From positions 1-33,974 of IMG/VR virus record IMGVR_UViG_3300028025_003948: DNA of 33,974 nt; one strand, 5' to 3'. Of the stretch, positions 1 to 6,374 are shown one piece after another. How positions within the stretch are numbered: position 1 is the stretch's first letter; each line of letters starts with the position of its first letter. The DNA is from a virus. Both the position numbers and the translations under genes were made by a program. The notes under the pieces were generated by a model. The model made no database searches. It saw only the letters and a program-made list of their open reading frames with translations, and was not told the origin of the DNA.

Positions 1-54
1 CTGTTATAGATCTTCCCTTTGTTTATAAGGGTTTTAGATTTGGCTAGAGATCGC

Positions 55-345
55 CTATAAAGGCTTGTTTCCCCTTCGAGAGTTACAGGAGATATGGGCA
101 GGAAGTAGCGGGGAGTTAGAATCGCCTGGAATCAAGTGATCGGCAGAGATTTGTTTGCGGTCTGTGAAGGTTAACCCGCATAGGTGGCAATGAGTAGCTG
201 CCCCCCTTATAGCTTCTCTTTTCTTTTTATATTCGTTGTTGTAATACGCCCCCTTCTTTCGTTCATGAGTTGAACAGTATGAACCCCCTGTTGTTAGTTG
301 ATTACAGGTTAGGCAAGGCTTAGGGAATCTACTCAAGATCATCAT
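55..345 (-). CDS. HNH endonuclease-like protein
   Basis: A 96-aa protein with the layout of a small phage HNH nuclease. CxxC at residues 11-14 and CxxC at 53-56 look like zinc knuckles. ADH at 68-70 supplies the first catalytic His, and PAHISCNSRRG at 82-92 supplies the asparagine and second-His region. In HK97-type phages an HNH protein beside terminase helps packaging, and if the genome is circular this gene would sit just upstream of ParB, Mom and terminase. The start overlaps the previous gene; ATG codons at 345 and 342 are both possible. Packaging is inference from family; a homing-type nuclease is the alternative. Confidence 0.8.
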   Translation of the reverse strand: MMILSRFPKPCLTCNQLTTGGSYCSTHERKKGAYYNNEYKKKREAIRGAATHCHLCGLTFTDRKQISADHLIPGDSNSPLLPAHISCNSRRGNKPL

Positions 346-535
346 CTAAGGGATTGTAGATGGCTTGAAATCCTAGAGCTACTTCGTTACTGCTTAGGAT
401 AGATCCATGCCCTGTATCTGTCTGCTGTGGCTTCTCTGAATGCTTATGGGTCTTTCTCCATGACTTTACTAGGGTTATAGCTTCTCTATCATCCGTTTCA
501 AATTCTGCCCCGCATGAGCATACTTCCCGAATCAT
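329..535 (-). CDS. Small putative zinc-binding protein
   Basis: A 68-aa hypothetical. The N-terminal half has CxC (residues 7-9) and a later HxH in KTHKH, spaced like a C2H2-type metal site; the C-terminal half is polar and low in complexity. Its ATG overlaps the stop of the upstream peptidase gene (ATGA) and its end overlaps the HNH start, so it is co-translated within this operon. Short proteins of this type are common in actinophages. No function can be assigned. Confidence 0.55.
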   Translation of the reverse strand: MIREVCSCGAEFETDDREAITLVKSWRKTHKHSEKPQQTDTGHGSILSSNEVALGFQAIYNPLDDDLE

Positions 536-1035
536 AGAACCCTAATAAATCTTATTTCGCTGTTCTTGAAGTCTGTTAGGGGCTGTATAACTGTTGTTCT
601 ATAGTAACGATTAGCATTTACTATTTGCCCTTTACCCAGATAGATCGCTGAATGATAGAAGTCTGCTGATCCTTTATAGGCGAATACAACGATATCTCCA
701 AGCTTAGGTTTGCTTACCCGCTTACCTATATGCCCTTGTTTATTAGCTGAATGGGGAATAGTTACTCCTAATCTTTGATAAGCGTATCGGACTAAGCCAG
801 AGCAATCCCATCCTTGAACTGTTGAACCTGAAAAGACATAAGCTGTTTTATTTGCCCTTGACTTGATGTAGGAAACAACTTTCTTGAGTTTCTGATATTC
901 GGTTTTTGCTATCAGCTTTGCTCTAATATCTTCTTTGACTATTTGAGAAGGTTTTACTTCAGCTTGAAGGGTTGAAGCGTTTCCTAAGTTTAGAACTGTT
1001 ACTAAAGAAACAATTATCGCTATTTTTGTTTTCAT
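532..1035 (-). CDS. Secreted NlpC/P60 cysteine peptidase
   Basis: A 167-aa peptidoglycan endopeptidase. Residues 1-25 form a Sec-type signal peptide (MKTK basic start, hydrophobic core, likely cut after LQA). The catalytic domain covers about 50-167, with the nucleophile in WDCSG (C78), the His in YHSAIYLG (H128) and a polar third position near NAN 140-142. NlpC/P60 enzymes cut D-Glu-diamino acid bonds in stem peptides. The ATG at 1035 is chosen because AAGGA lies 7 nt upstream and the signal peptide then begins correctly; a longer reading from 1053 is less likely. The gene is far from the endolysin and overlaps the FmdB-like gene. A signal peptide on a phage hydrolase suggests export without holin. 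Confidence 0.85.
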   Translation of the reverse strand: MKTKIAIIVSLVTVLNLGNASTLQAEVKPSQIVKEDIRAKLIAKTEYQKLKKVVSYIKSRANKTAYVFSGSTVQGWDCSGLVRYAYQRLGVTIPHSANKQGHIGKRVSKPKLGDIVVFAYKGSADFYHSAIYLGKGQIVNANRYYRTTVIQPLTDFKNSEIRFIRVL

Positions 1036-1208
1036 CTTGCATCCTTGCCCCATCCGCCACCATTGAAGCGAATGGTTTGAATTCCGAATCTTCTAACCAT
1101 ATCTAATTCGCATAGACCACAATAAGGAACTTTTATTTCTTCATTGAGTTCAGCAACGATTTGTTTAGTTACTCCACAATTAGAGCAGATGTAAAGATAA
1201 GTGGGCAT
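1032..1208 (-). CDS. FmdB-like zinc ribbon protein
   Basis: A 58-aa protein starting MPTYLYICSNCG, the classic opening of FmdB-family single zinc ribbons, with a second pair in CGLC and the usual glycine- and tryptophan-rich end (GGGWGKD). The family is thought to bind zinc and may act in regulation; its role in phage is unknown. The ATG at 1208 abuts the stop of the phosphoesterase gene (TAATG), and an upstream ATG at 1220 lies inside that gene. It overlaps the peptidase start by ATGA, so the three genes form one translational chain. Confidence 0.75.
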   Translation of the reverse strand: MPTYLYICSNCGVTKQIVAELNEEIKVPYCGLCELDMVRRFGIQTIRFNGGGWGKDAR

Positions 1209-2374
1209 TAGATTTTCCAAACTGTTCCTGTGAAGTCTTTATTCTTTTCTAGAACAAAGCACACTAAACCTGGCTGGCTGTCTTCTCCTTGACTTGTTCT
1301 CCACCAATTACTGCCATTATCTAGGGTTGCGGCTTGAACCCAGAATCTTGAAGTTCCCCGATTAGTTGAACCAAGCTCTAAAACTCTCAAATGGTGAAAG
1401 TGTCCGCTAACTCCAATAGTTGCCGCTTGAACAGGTTGCTTTCCAAAAGCTTGCTTTCTCCACCAGTCTGGAACTGCATCAGGTCTAGCAGATTGATGTC
1501 CATGCCACATACCTAAAATATGAAACTGATCTTCAAAAACATCTATAGCTAAGGATTCGTCATGCGGGGCTGGTTCATAAAACTTTATATCTAATCCAAC
1601 TTCTTTACTCAAGCGGGCTAGAGTTCTGCCGATATGGATTCCCCAATCATCTGTAGCCTTGCCTACACGCTGTTTGTTTATTCTGAATTGGCAATGGTTA
1701 GATCCGACAGATAAGTAAGTTATCGGGGCATATTTACTTAGCATCTTCAAAGTTTCCCATGCTAAAGAAGTGGCAAGATCGACTTGTTCCATAAGGCTTA
1801 GATCGTTGCTTTGAAGCTGTGCCATATCCATCTTGCTAGAGAAGCCTTCTATCGTATCTCCGACATCAGCAAAGATTATTTTTTCTGGTTTCTGTTCTTT
1901 TACTTTTGCTAGAAGCTTCACTTGAGTTTCAGCTACTCTATGAATCAACGCTTCAACTCCGCCCCTGTGATCTACTTTTCCAACCTGTAAATCTGACCAA
2001 AGAATAACTAGAGCTTTACCTGAAGAAATAGGTTTTGGGGCTACAGATTTAGTTTTTTTCGCTAAAGAATAAAGCAAGGGAAGATCTATAACAGAGTTTT
2101 TTCTTCTCCATGAGATACGAACTGAAGTTTGCCATGCGGGTTCTAACGGAAAAGGTCTAGCCACCTGCCATCTAGAAATTCGGGGTTGCCCGATAATTTC
2201 TATTTCTTCCGGGTTGATTCCAGCTTCTCTAAGGAAGCCTTCAATATCTGCGGGGTTATCCCCTTCAACTGGTGGAAGTGTCGCTGTTCCCCCTTCACCA
2301 TCAAAAACTACTGAAGGATTCCAGCCTTCAGGAATACTTATTTTAGGGGCGGGAACGCTTAGATCTTCCAACAT
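1208..2374 (-). CDS. Calcineurin-like metallophosphoesterase
   Basis: A 388-aa protein with a full set of metallophosphoesterase motifs: WSDLQVGK near 127-134 (D, with Q replacing the usual H), GDTIEG near 172, GSNH near 225, a WHGH His pair near 288-291 and GHFHH near 325. These residues bind two metals for phosphodiester or monoester hydrolysis. The N-terminal 115 residues lack a recognisable domain. Actinophages often carry such an enzyme in the early region; a DNA nuclease role like SbcD or Mre11 is possible but not shown. ATG at 2374 is preferred to the TTG at 2380; both overlap the upstream HTH gene. Confidence 0.8.
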   Translation of the reverse strand: MLEDLSVPAPKISIPEGWNPSVVFDGEGGTATLPPVEGDNPADIEGFLREAGINPEEIEIIGQPRISRWQVARPFPLEPAWQTSVRISWRRKNSVIDLPLLYSLAKKTKSVAPKPISSGKALVILWSDLQVGKVDHRGGVEALIHRVAETQVKLLAKVKEQKPEKIIFADVGDTIEGFSSKMDMAQLQSNDLSLMEQVDLATSLAWETLKMLSKYAPITYLSVGSNHCQFRINKQRVGKATDDWGIHIGRTLARLSKEVGLDIKFYEPAPHDESLAIDVFEDQFHILGMWHGHQSARPDAVPDWWRKQAFGKQPVQAATIGVSGHFHHLRVLELGSTNRGTSRFWVQAATLDNGSNWWRTSQGEDSQPGLVCFVLEKNKDFTGTVWKI

Positions 2375-2583
2375 GAGCAACGCTTCTCTCTATGATGTTT
2401 GATAGCTGTATCGCTAATCTTGATATCACGCTTCAACAATTCGTTGCTTAGAGTTTTACAAGCCCATTCAGGATTCATAACCGCTGCTTCTAGGATTGCA
2501 GAATCTTTATCGGAAAGTTCATCTCTCAAAGTTCTAACCCTACAACTTGTTATTCTTACTGGGATTTGTAAATCTTCTAGCAT
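2359..2583 (-). CDS. Small helix-turn-helix-like protein
   Basis: A 74-aa protein. Residues about 20-65 read as helices ending in DTAIKHHREKRCSC, resembling a small DNA-binding protein common in actinophages (an acidic DEL-DKD opening, a conserved EWACKTLSNEL helix, and an HR...CSC end). It probably binds DNA or assists regulation, but no target is visible. The first residues MLEDL are shared with the protein encoded immediately downstream. It overlaps that gene by 16 nt. Confidence 0.6.
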   Translation of the reverse strand: MLEDLQIPVRITSCRVRTLRDELSDKDSAILEAAVMNPEWACKTLSNELLKRDIKISDTAIKHHREKRCSCWKI

Positions 2584-2798
2584 TATCTTCTCTCTAGATC
2601 GGGATTGTATGAGCTAGTTCTAGGATAAACGATTTTCTTTGCCAAACTGTCCGCTAAAGTCTGCAACATATCTCCTTGAGCAGCACAAACAAGCAAAAGG
2701 TTAGCTATATCTAGTTTTATATCTTCCATGTCGCTAGACCAAACTAAGTTTTCATCTCTAAGCAAATCTAAGGCAGCTTGAAGGTCTTTAGTAATCAT
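2583..2798 (-). CDS. Hypothetical protein
   Basis: A 71-aa protein of predicted alpha-helical character (DLQAALDLLRDE, then a hydrophobic NLLLVCAAQGDML helix) with a basic end. There is no signal peptide or recognised motif. It overlaps both neighbours by a few bases, so it belongs to the same run of co-translated small genes. Confidence 0.5.
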   Translation of the reverse strand: MITKDLQAALDLLRDENLVWSSDMEDIKLDIANLLLVCAAQGDMLQTLADSLAKKIVYPRTSSYNPDLERR

Positions 2799-3024
2799 TA
2801 GCCTTCTTCTTCAAACTAGCGAGAATAAAAACAAGTTCAGAAATTCTTTCTTGAGTTTTTACATCTGACTTAGATTTACTAGCAGAAAGAACACCTAGTT
2901 CCGCATAGATCAGGGCTATAGCTTCATTTATGCCCGCAACCCTTCCAGTTCTACGAGCTTGAAACCAAAACTGTCGCATAGTCTTCGGAAATAAAACTTC
3001 TAAAACTCTAATCATCTTTTTCAT
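2788..3024 (-). CDS. Hypothetical helical protein
   Basis: About 78 aa, basic N-terminus (RQFWFQARRTGR) and helical C-terminal half ending in LKKK. The start is uncertain: ATG codons at 3030, 3024 and 3015 share the frame, and the only Shine-Dalgarno-like GGAG fits 3015 best. The beginning overlaps the 44-aa membrane protein gene. Function unknown. Confidence 0.5.
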   Translation of the reverse strand: MKKMIRVLEVLFPKTMRQFWFQARRTGRVAGINEAIALIYAELGVLSASKSKSDVKTQERISELVFILASLKKKANDY

Positions 3025-3146
3025 CTCCATCTAAAGGGTCTATATATTTAGCTTGAGTTGCATAAGCCATAAAAATACTTGTGAGAATCAAAAATACAAA
3101 TCCAAGAAGTAGGATAAGCAAAATAACAAGAATTAGTTCTAGCATC
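3008..3146 (-). CDS. 44-aa single-span membrane protein
   Basis: Read directly from the minus strand. It opens MLELILVILLILLLG, one transmembrane helix covering roughly residues 3-28, followed by a polar tail ending in DPLDGDEKDD. The ATG overlaps the end of the upstream gene and the stop lies within the start region of the next, so it fills an otherwise empty gap in phase with the operon's overlap habit. Role unknown; an inner-membrane phage protein such as a superinfection or lysis modulator is possible. Confidence 0.55.
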
Positions 3147-3372
3147 AATCAATATCCTTGGCATCAAGAAGTTTTTCAAGAATCAAATCTAAGATTGATT
3201 GAAGTTGAGCATTAGTAATGATCTCTGCTCTTTCTAGTTCTATTAGGGCATTAGCTGTTCTTTCTGCTTCAGCTTTACGCCCTTGAAGTTCTCCAGCCTT
3301 GAAATCTTTACTGAAGATATTGATCGCATTTTCTCGGCATGAACAAACACCTTCACAAGCTTTACTACACAT
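3145..3372 (-). CDS. Hypothetical Cys-rich N-terminus coiled-coil protein
   Basis: 75 aa. The N-terminus carries four cysteines (MCSKACEGVCSCRE), then a long amphipathic helix rich in Glu, Ala and Leu. The C-C-R-E start followed by a coiled coil is repeated in the protein encoded at 4034-4318, so the two may be diverged duplicates. Function unknown; a zinc-nucleated coiled coil is a reasonable guess. Confidence 0.5.
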   Translation of the reverse strand: MCSKACEGVCSCRENAINIFSKDFKAGELQGRKAEAERTANALIELERAEIITNAQLQSILDLILEKLLDAKDID

Positions 3373-3538
3373 CAGATTCCCCTTCTTTTACTTCTTCATA
3401 TTTAGTAGAACCATCAATATATTCAGATTCAATTTCTATGCCTGTAAGTAATTCGTTACGCCAATTTTCTTGAACTTCTTCAAGCGTTTCGGCTTCTACT
3501 TCGTATCTGTCTGTTTGAGTGATAATAAATTTAGGCAT
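3365..3538 (-). CDS. Hypothetical acidic protein
   Basis: 57 aa from ATG 3538 (MPKFIITQTDRYEV). Short beta-strand-like start, then a strongly acidic helix. The more upstream in-frame start at 3547 lies inside the preceding gene. It overlaps the next small gene. No recognised domain. Confidence 0.5.
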   Translation of the reverse strand: MPKFIITQTDRYEVEAETLEEVQENWRNELLTGIEIESEYIDGSTKYEEVKEGESDV

Positions 3539-3674
3539 CAGATTCACCCTTCAAACAGTTTTCTTCGATAAAGGTATGTAGAAGTTCAAACCCTTCATGC
3601 TGATCACTAACATTTGTAACATTTTGAAGCAGCCTGTAAATCTCTAATAGATCCCAGATTTGTTGTTTAGTCAT
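3531..3674 (-). CDS. 47-aa hypothetical protein
   Basis: Begins MTKQQIWDLLEIYRLL. A good ribosome site (AAGGAG, with a second AAGGA nearer the start) lies just upstream, and the ATG overlaps the end of the membrane protein gene at 3667. The protein is helical and acidic; no family recognised. Confidence 0.5.
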   Translation of the reverse strand: MTKQQIWDLLEIYRLLQNVTNVSDQHEGFELLHTFIEENCLKGESDA

Positions 3675-3843
3675 TTCCTTTTTCTCCTTCGCAATTTTGA
3701 ATTGCTGTTTGTTCTGTTTGATATTTACTCCAACAAGGTTCTTGAGTGCTACCCCAAAAAGAAAGTATTCCTAGAAGTATTGCTAATCCTGCAATAGCTG
3801 AAGCAATAAAGTATGCAGACTCCTTCTTAGTTAGATCACTCAT
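3667..3843 (-). CDS. 58-aa single-span membrane protein
   Basis: One hydrophobic helix at about residues 11-30 (FIASAIAGLAILLGILSFW), a short lysine-rich N-terminus and a polar tail with two cysteines. A strong AAGGAGAAAAT precedes the ATG at 3843. It overlaps the genes on both sides. Likely inserts in the host inner membrane; function unknown. Confidence 0.6.
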   Translation of the reverse strand: MSDLTKKESAYFIASAIAGLAILLGILSFWGSTQEPCWSKYQTEQTAIQNCEGEKGND

Positions 3844-4033
3844 TATTTTCTCCTTTATAAATAAATTCTTGATTTACTCCATCAGGAAATTTGATTACAG
3901 CTACTAATTGCCATTCAGGTTTTGTTACTTCTGCCATCTGCCTAATAACATCATTAGACCAGTCAGATCCAACATCCCATGAAGCCATAGCAAATTGACC
4001 TGTAGGAAGTTTGTATTTAGCCATTACCTTCAT
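3836..4033 (-). CDS. Hypothetical protein
   Basis: 65 aa from ATG 4033, which follows the stop of the upstream gene directly (TAA-ATG) with GGGAG 9 nt before it; ATG 4024 is an alternative. Mixed alpha/beta with a YKLPTGQF start and an AVIKFPDGVNQEFIYKG end. No family recognised. Confidence 0.5.
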   Translation of the reverse strand: MKVMAKYKLPTGQFAMASWDVGSDWSNDVIRQMAEVTKPEWQLVAVIKFPDGVNQEFIYKGENNE

Positions 4034-4318
4034 TTAGTTTTCTCCCTTGATAAGAGCAAATATCTTTTCTCGGTCAAGCGTTTGTGGTGAAGTTATGCTA
4101 TTCATAATGTTTCCCTGTGCATCAAACCAAGTTGTGTAATGAATTTCTATATCCATTTTTTCTAACAATTGAATAATTCTTTGCTGTTCTTTTTCTACGC
4201 CTTGAGCAATCTTATTTTCAAGCATCTCTGTAAAATAGGTTCTAGTCATAACAAGATTTTTTGTGTTCTCTCGGCATTTACAAGTAGTCATTACTAAAGT
4301 TCCGTTAGGTTCATTCAT
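4034..4318 (-). CDS. Hypothetical coiled-coil protein
   Basis: 94 aa. CKCRE near residue 13 is followed by a long Glu/Gln-rich amphipathic helix and a C-terminal segment with aromatic residues. It resembles the CSCRE-coiled-coil protein at 3145-3372. The start overlaps the stop of the preceding membrane protein gene. Function unknown. Confidence 0.5.
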   Translation of the reverse strand: MNEPNGTLVMTTCKCRENTKNLVMTRTYFTEMLENKIAQGVEKEQQRIIQLLEKMDIEIHYTTWFDAQGNIMNSITSPQTLDREKIFALIKGEN

Positions 4319-4481
4319 TGATCCATCTCCTTAGAAGCTTGATAACTACAAGCATGAGAAACCCAAACCAAATACTAAAAACTATTGGATGGGTTAGGAA
4401 AGATATCAGTAAGCTTCCGATAAATAGAAATAAGTAGAAAGCCGCTAAACCTAATATGACTTGAAAAAATAGTTTGATCAT
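4311..4481 (-). CDS. 56-aa two-span membrane protein
   Basis: Starts MIKLFFQVILGLAAF and contains two hydrophobic segments (about residues 3-27 and 30-50) ending in a basic KLLRRW stretch. The ATG overlaps the previous stop (ATGA) and the end overlaps the next ATG. The two-helix, positive-tail form resembles small holins, but the location in the early region argues against a lysis role. Function unknown. Confidence 0.55.
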   Translation of the reverse strand: MIKLFFQVILGLAAFYLFLFIGSLLISFLTHPIVFSIWFGFLMLVVIKLLRRWINE

Positions 4482-4678
4482 GATTGGTTGCTCATCCCTA
4501 GAACAGCTCTAACCTGATTTACTGCTTCAGCTCTAGAGATCATTGCGGTAAAAGAATAAGTATTGATCGCCATATCCCATGCTTCAAACTTATCGGCATG
4601 AAGGTTGAAATCTCTACCGCAAGCCCACCAGTCTTTATAAGCGTTAGTAGCTTCTATAAAAAGTTCTGTAATGTGCAT
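4478..4678 (-). CDS. Hypothetical helical protein
   Basis: 66 aa, helical, rich in aromatic residues (YKDWWACGRDFNLHADKFEAWD). The ATG overlaps the stop of the LPD29-like gene. No recognised family. Confidence 0.5.
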   Translation of the reverse strand: MHITELFIEATNAYKDWWACGRDFNLHADKFEAWDMAINTYSFTAMISRAEAVNQVRAVLGMSNQS

Positions 4679-5013
4679 TATGCACCTACTTCTACAAAGC
4701 GGTTTCTCAAGCTGTTTTCAAAATCGTAATCGCTGTTATCTACGAAAATAAAACTAGCTAAAGAAATAAGCTCTATGCCTTCTTCAACCGCAAAAGCACC
4801 ATTTGAAGATCTCATGTCGGTCATACCATCAAAGGTTTCGCCAGCGTATTTATCAACTACATTGCGAACTTGATTTGCTGGAATAACATTTGATTCATAA
4901 CTGATACGAACACATCTATCTGATCTAACTGAAAATTTGATTTCAGGGAAGTTAGCTTTTAGATCTTTGCGAATAAGCTTTGCTATTTCTGCTGCTGATA
5001 CATACTTTTTCAT
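4678..5013 (-). CDS. LPD29-like domain protein
   Basis: 111 aa starting MKKYVSAAEIAKLIRKDL. The pattern of an N-terminal helix, then FPEIKFSVRS and VRISY beta strands, resembles large polyvalent protein-associated domain 29 (LPD29), a small module in phage and mobile-element proteins of unknown activity. ATG 5013 has AAAGGA upstream; the longer reading from 5061 would run through the leader hairpin and is rejected. It is the first gene after promoter A, so it is probably expressed early and strongly. Confidence 0.6.
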   Translation of the reverse strand: MKKYVSAAEIAKLIRKDLKANFPEIKFSVRSDRCVRISYESNVIPANQVRNVVDKYAGETFDGMTDMRSSNGAFAVEEGIELISLASFIFVDNSDYDFENSLRNRFVEVGA

Positions 5014-5025
5014 TTCGTTTCCTTT

Positions 5026-5089
5026 GTTTGTCCGATTCAGGCTTTTTGCCTGATAGAGCAAATCTATCTGTTTTTAGGGGTTTTAGGCA
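5026..5089 (-). promoter_or_regulatory. Promoter A with 5' leader hairpin
   Basis: On the minus strand: TGCCTA (5089-5084), a 17-nt spacer, TAGATT (5066-5061), 7 nt, then the hairpin TCAGGCAAAAAGCCTGA (5053-5037) and the conserved tail CGGACAAAC (5034-5026), followed by AAAGGA and the ATG at 5013. The same elements with the same spacing recur at 11879-11944. The -10 box is a reasonable TANNNT; the -35 box is unlike TTGACA, so an activator or a phage-specific factor may be needed. Placing the transcription start at or just before the hairpin is inference. Confidence 0.7.
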
Positions 5090-5104
5090 GTATTTTCGCA
5101 AACA

Positions 5105-5126
5105 TTTTAGGTAACTTTTAGGTAAC
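5105..5126 (-). repeat. Tandem 11-bp repeats upstream of promoter A
   Basis: TTTTAGGTAAC occurs twice without a gap (5105-5115 and 5116-5126, plus-strand reading). The pair lies about 15 to 37 bp upstream of the -35 box of promoter A. An 11-bp period is about one helical turn, so both copies face the same side of DNA, as in a dimeric or tandem regulator site. A similar 11-bp-period pair precedes promoter B. Confidence 0.65.
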
Positions 5127-5137
5127 AGAAATAGGTA

Positions 5138-5170
5138 TAAAAAGCCCTAAAAACTATACATATTTAGGGG
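5138..5170 (-). terminator. Rho-independent terminator after RusA gene
   Basis: Minus strand: stem CCCTAAA (5169-5163) pairs with TTTAGGG (5151-5145), followed by CTTTTTA. The stem's first bases include the stop codon of the RusA gene. It separates the replication operon from promoter A. Confidence 0.7.
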
Positions 5171-5595
5171 TAATGAGTAACAGTAACCGCAACGCCTGTT
5201 TGTCCTACAGCGTATTTCTTAGAGATCTCAAGCCTTACAACTAGAGAATCATCCTTCCAGCAAGGTTTCATGCCATCTAGAAGCCCCCGGGCAAGCTTAT
5301 CCAAATCCGGGGGAGTAATAGGGTAATCTCGCTTTACAGTTCTAGGGCGGCTTAGATAGAAAATCGCTTCAACCTTTACCGCCTGATCAAACTGATTTAG
5401 ATCCCCTGAATCTCGCATAGCCTGAACAACCGCTTCCGATACAGCTTTACGCCAAGCAGGAAGCTTCGGAGAAGATTCAACAATCAAAGGAATATTATTT
5501 CCAGCCTCTGTTCTTCTAGTTCCAACATATTTTTTTGAACCTTGCGGGGCGGGATCAGTTCCAAAAACTGTAAAACTAAAGTTACTTCTTGCCAT
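5164..5595 (-). CDS. rusA: RusA-family Holliday junction resolvase
   Basis: 143 aa with the RusA fold signature: an N-terminal PAPQGSKK strand-loop, RPRTVKRDYPITPPDLDKL in the centre carrying the acidic metal-binding residues, GLLDGM, then DDSLVVRLEISKKYA with further acidic residues. RusA cuts four-way junctions as a dimer and fits with the annealing protein and exonuclease upstream. The ATG overlaps the end of the small membrane protein gene, and the stop lies inside the terminator. Length is normal for the family. Confidence 0.88.
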   Translation of the reverse strand: MARSNFSFTVFGTDPAPQGSKKYVGTRRTEAGNNIPLIVESSPKLPAWRKAVSEAVVQAMRDSGDLNQFDQAVKVEAIFYLSRPRTVKRDYPITPPDLDKLARGLLDGMKPCWKDDSLVVRLEISKKYAVGQTGVAVTVTHYP

Positions 5596-5728
5596 AATAA
5601 ATTCCTATAATCATGATCCAAAAGAAAACCCCTACCAGCAAATTTATTGCTGATAAGGGTTGAATAGTTACTAGAGAATTTATTAGAAGAAGGAATCCTA
5701 ATAAATAACCTGGTAACCAAGTTTTCAT
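5582..5728 (-). CDS. 48-aa two-span membrane protein
   Basis: Opens MKTWLPGYLLGFLLLI, with two hydrophobic helices (about 4-22 and 25-44) and a YYGKK end. It directly follows the stop of the SSB-like gene (TAA-ATG) and overlaps the RusA start, so the frame fits the operon. Function unknown. Confidence 0.55.
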   Translation of the reverse strand: MKTWLPGYLLGFLLLINSLVTIQPLSAINLLVGVFFWIMIIGIYYGKK

Positions 5729-6037
5729 TTAGAAGGGGGCAGATAAAACAGGTTCAGCTACCTTCGGGGCATCAACCTGTGCATTGTTGATATCAAGCTT
5801 GACTTTTCTTCCTGGCTTACCAGTCTTATCTTCAAAGTCTTCAATTTTTGCGGATAGCTGACCAAAAACAGTTACTTCTTGATCTACAACAAGGTTGTGA
5901 GATACAGCGAACCAGACAGACCAAGTGCGGGTGTAGTCTTCACCTGTAGCAGACTTATAGGATTCAATCAGAGATAAACCCTGATTACTTGCACCGAAAA
6001 TCTTTGAAACTTTACCTGAAACTTTTACAACAGCCAT
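5729..6037 (-). CDS. Putative single-stranded DNA-binding (OB-fold) protein
   Basis: 102 aa. VKVSGKVSKIF at the start, alternating strands with aromatic residues (TWSVWFAV) and a basic strand GRKVKLDI give an OB-fold-like pattern. The end APF resembles the SSB tail that binds partner proteins, though the acidic stretch before it is weak. The position between helicase and RusA supports a role in replication or recombination. Purine-rich GAAAGAAGAAAAAGA precedes the ATG. Moderately sure; another OB-fold protein is the alternative. Confidence 0.6.
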   Translation of the reverse strand: MAVVKVSGKVSKIFGASNQGLSLIESYKSATGEDYTRTWSVWFAVSHNLVVDQEVTVFGQLSAKIEDFEDKTGKPGRKVKLDINNAQVDAPKVAEPVLSAPF

Positions 6038-6098
6038 TCTTTTTCTTCTTTCATAGATTGATTATTTTATTTGGATGAAACTTTACTGCCTAATTATT

Positions 6099-6374
6099 CT
6101 ATAGGATATCGCTGGCAATATGTGCAGGATTCACACAATCAGTATGACCGCAAATTCTTTCCCCCGGATGAACTAAAACCCCTTCATCATCCACCGGGTT
6201 TAGCTCAAGATCTAAAGCCCCTTGGAATGGAATACAGCGAAGCTTCCCATACTGAATCATTACCGCAGGTTTGACCCTACAGGAAGCACAGAGAAGGTCT
6301 TTCCTTCCCCGCTTCTCCGCATTTACAGTCCAGACAAAGCCACATCTGCGACATTCAACCTGATTATCTTGCAA
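6099..6374 (-). CDS. Zinc-finger / degenerate HNH-like protein
   Basis: 91 aa with CRRCG (near 9-13), CASC (near 29-32) and a C-terminal GERICGHTDCVNPAHI block like the end of an HNH nuclease. The catalytic His pair is incomplete, so it may bind DNA rather than cut. It has a relative at 10487-10885 with the same CxxC pairs and RICGH-DCVN-AHI. The start appears to be TTG at 6374, overlapping the end of the Mom-like gene. Confidence 0.6.
   Translation of the reverse strand: MQDNQVECRRCGFVWTVNAEKRGRKDLLCASCRVKPAVMIQYGKLRCIPFQGALDLELNPVDDEGVLVHPGERICGHTDCVNPAHIASDIL

Noticed and set aside
7-40. Inverted repeat CCCTT/AAGGG with T-run at the left edge as a terminator
   Set aside because: The T-run follows on the plus strand, where no gene ends here; on the minus strand there is no T-run.
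2359-2374. Shared MLEDL start of two adjacent proteins as a duplicated regulatory element
   Set aside because: Only five residues match and the codons differ, so chance is sufficient.
5072-5126. CRISPR-like array from repeated TTTTAGG units
   Set aside because: Units are 7-11 bp, spacing is irregular and no spacers of array length exist; promoter-proximal repeats explain it better.
5484-5720. 78-codon minus-strand frame overlapping RusA and the small membrane protein
   Set aside because: Both overlapping frames encode better-supported products, and this frame lacks a start signal and sensible composition.
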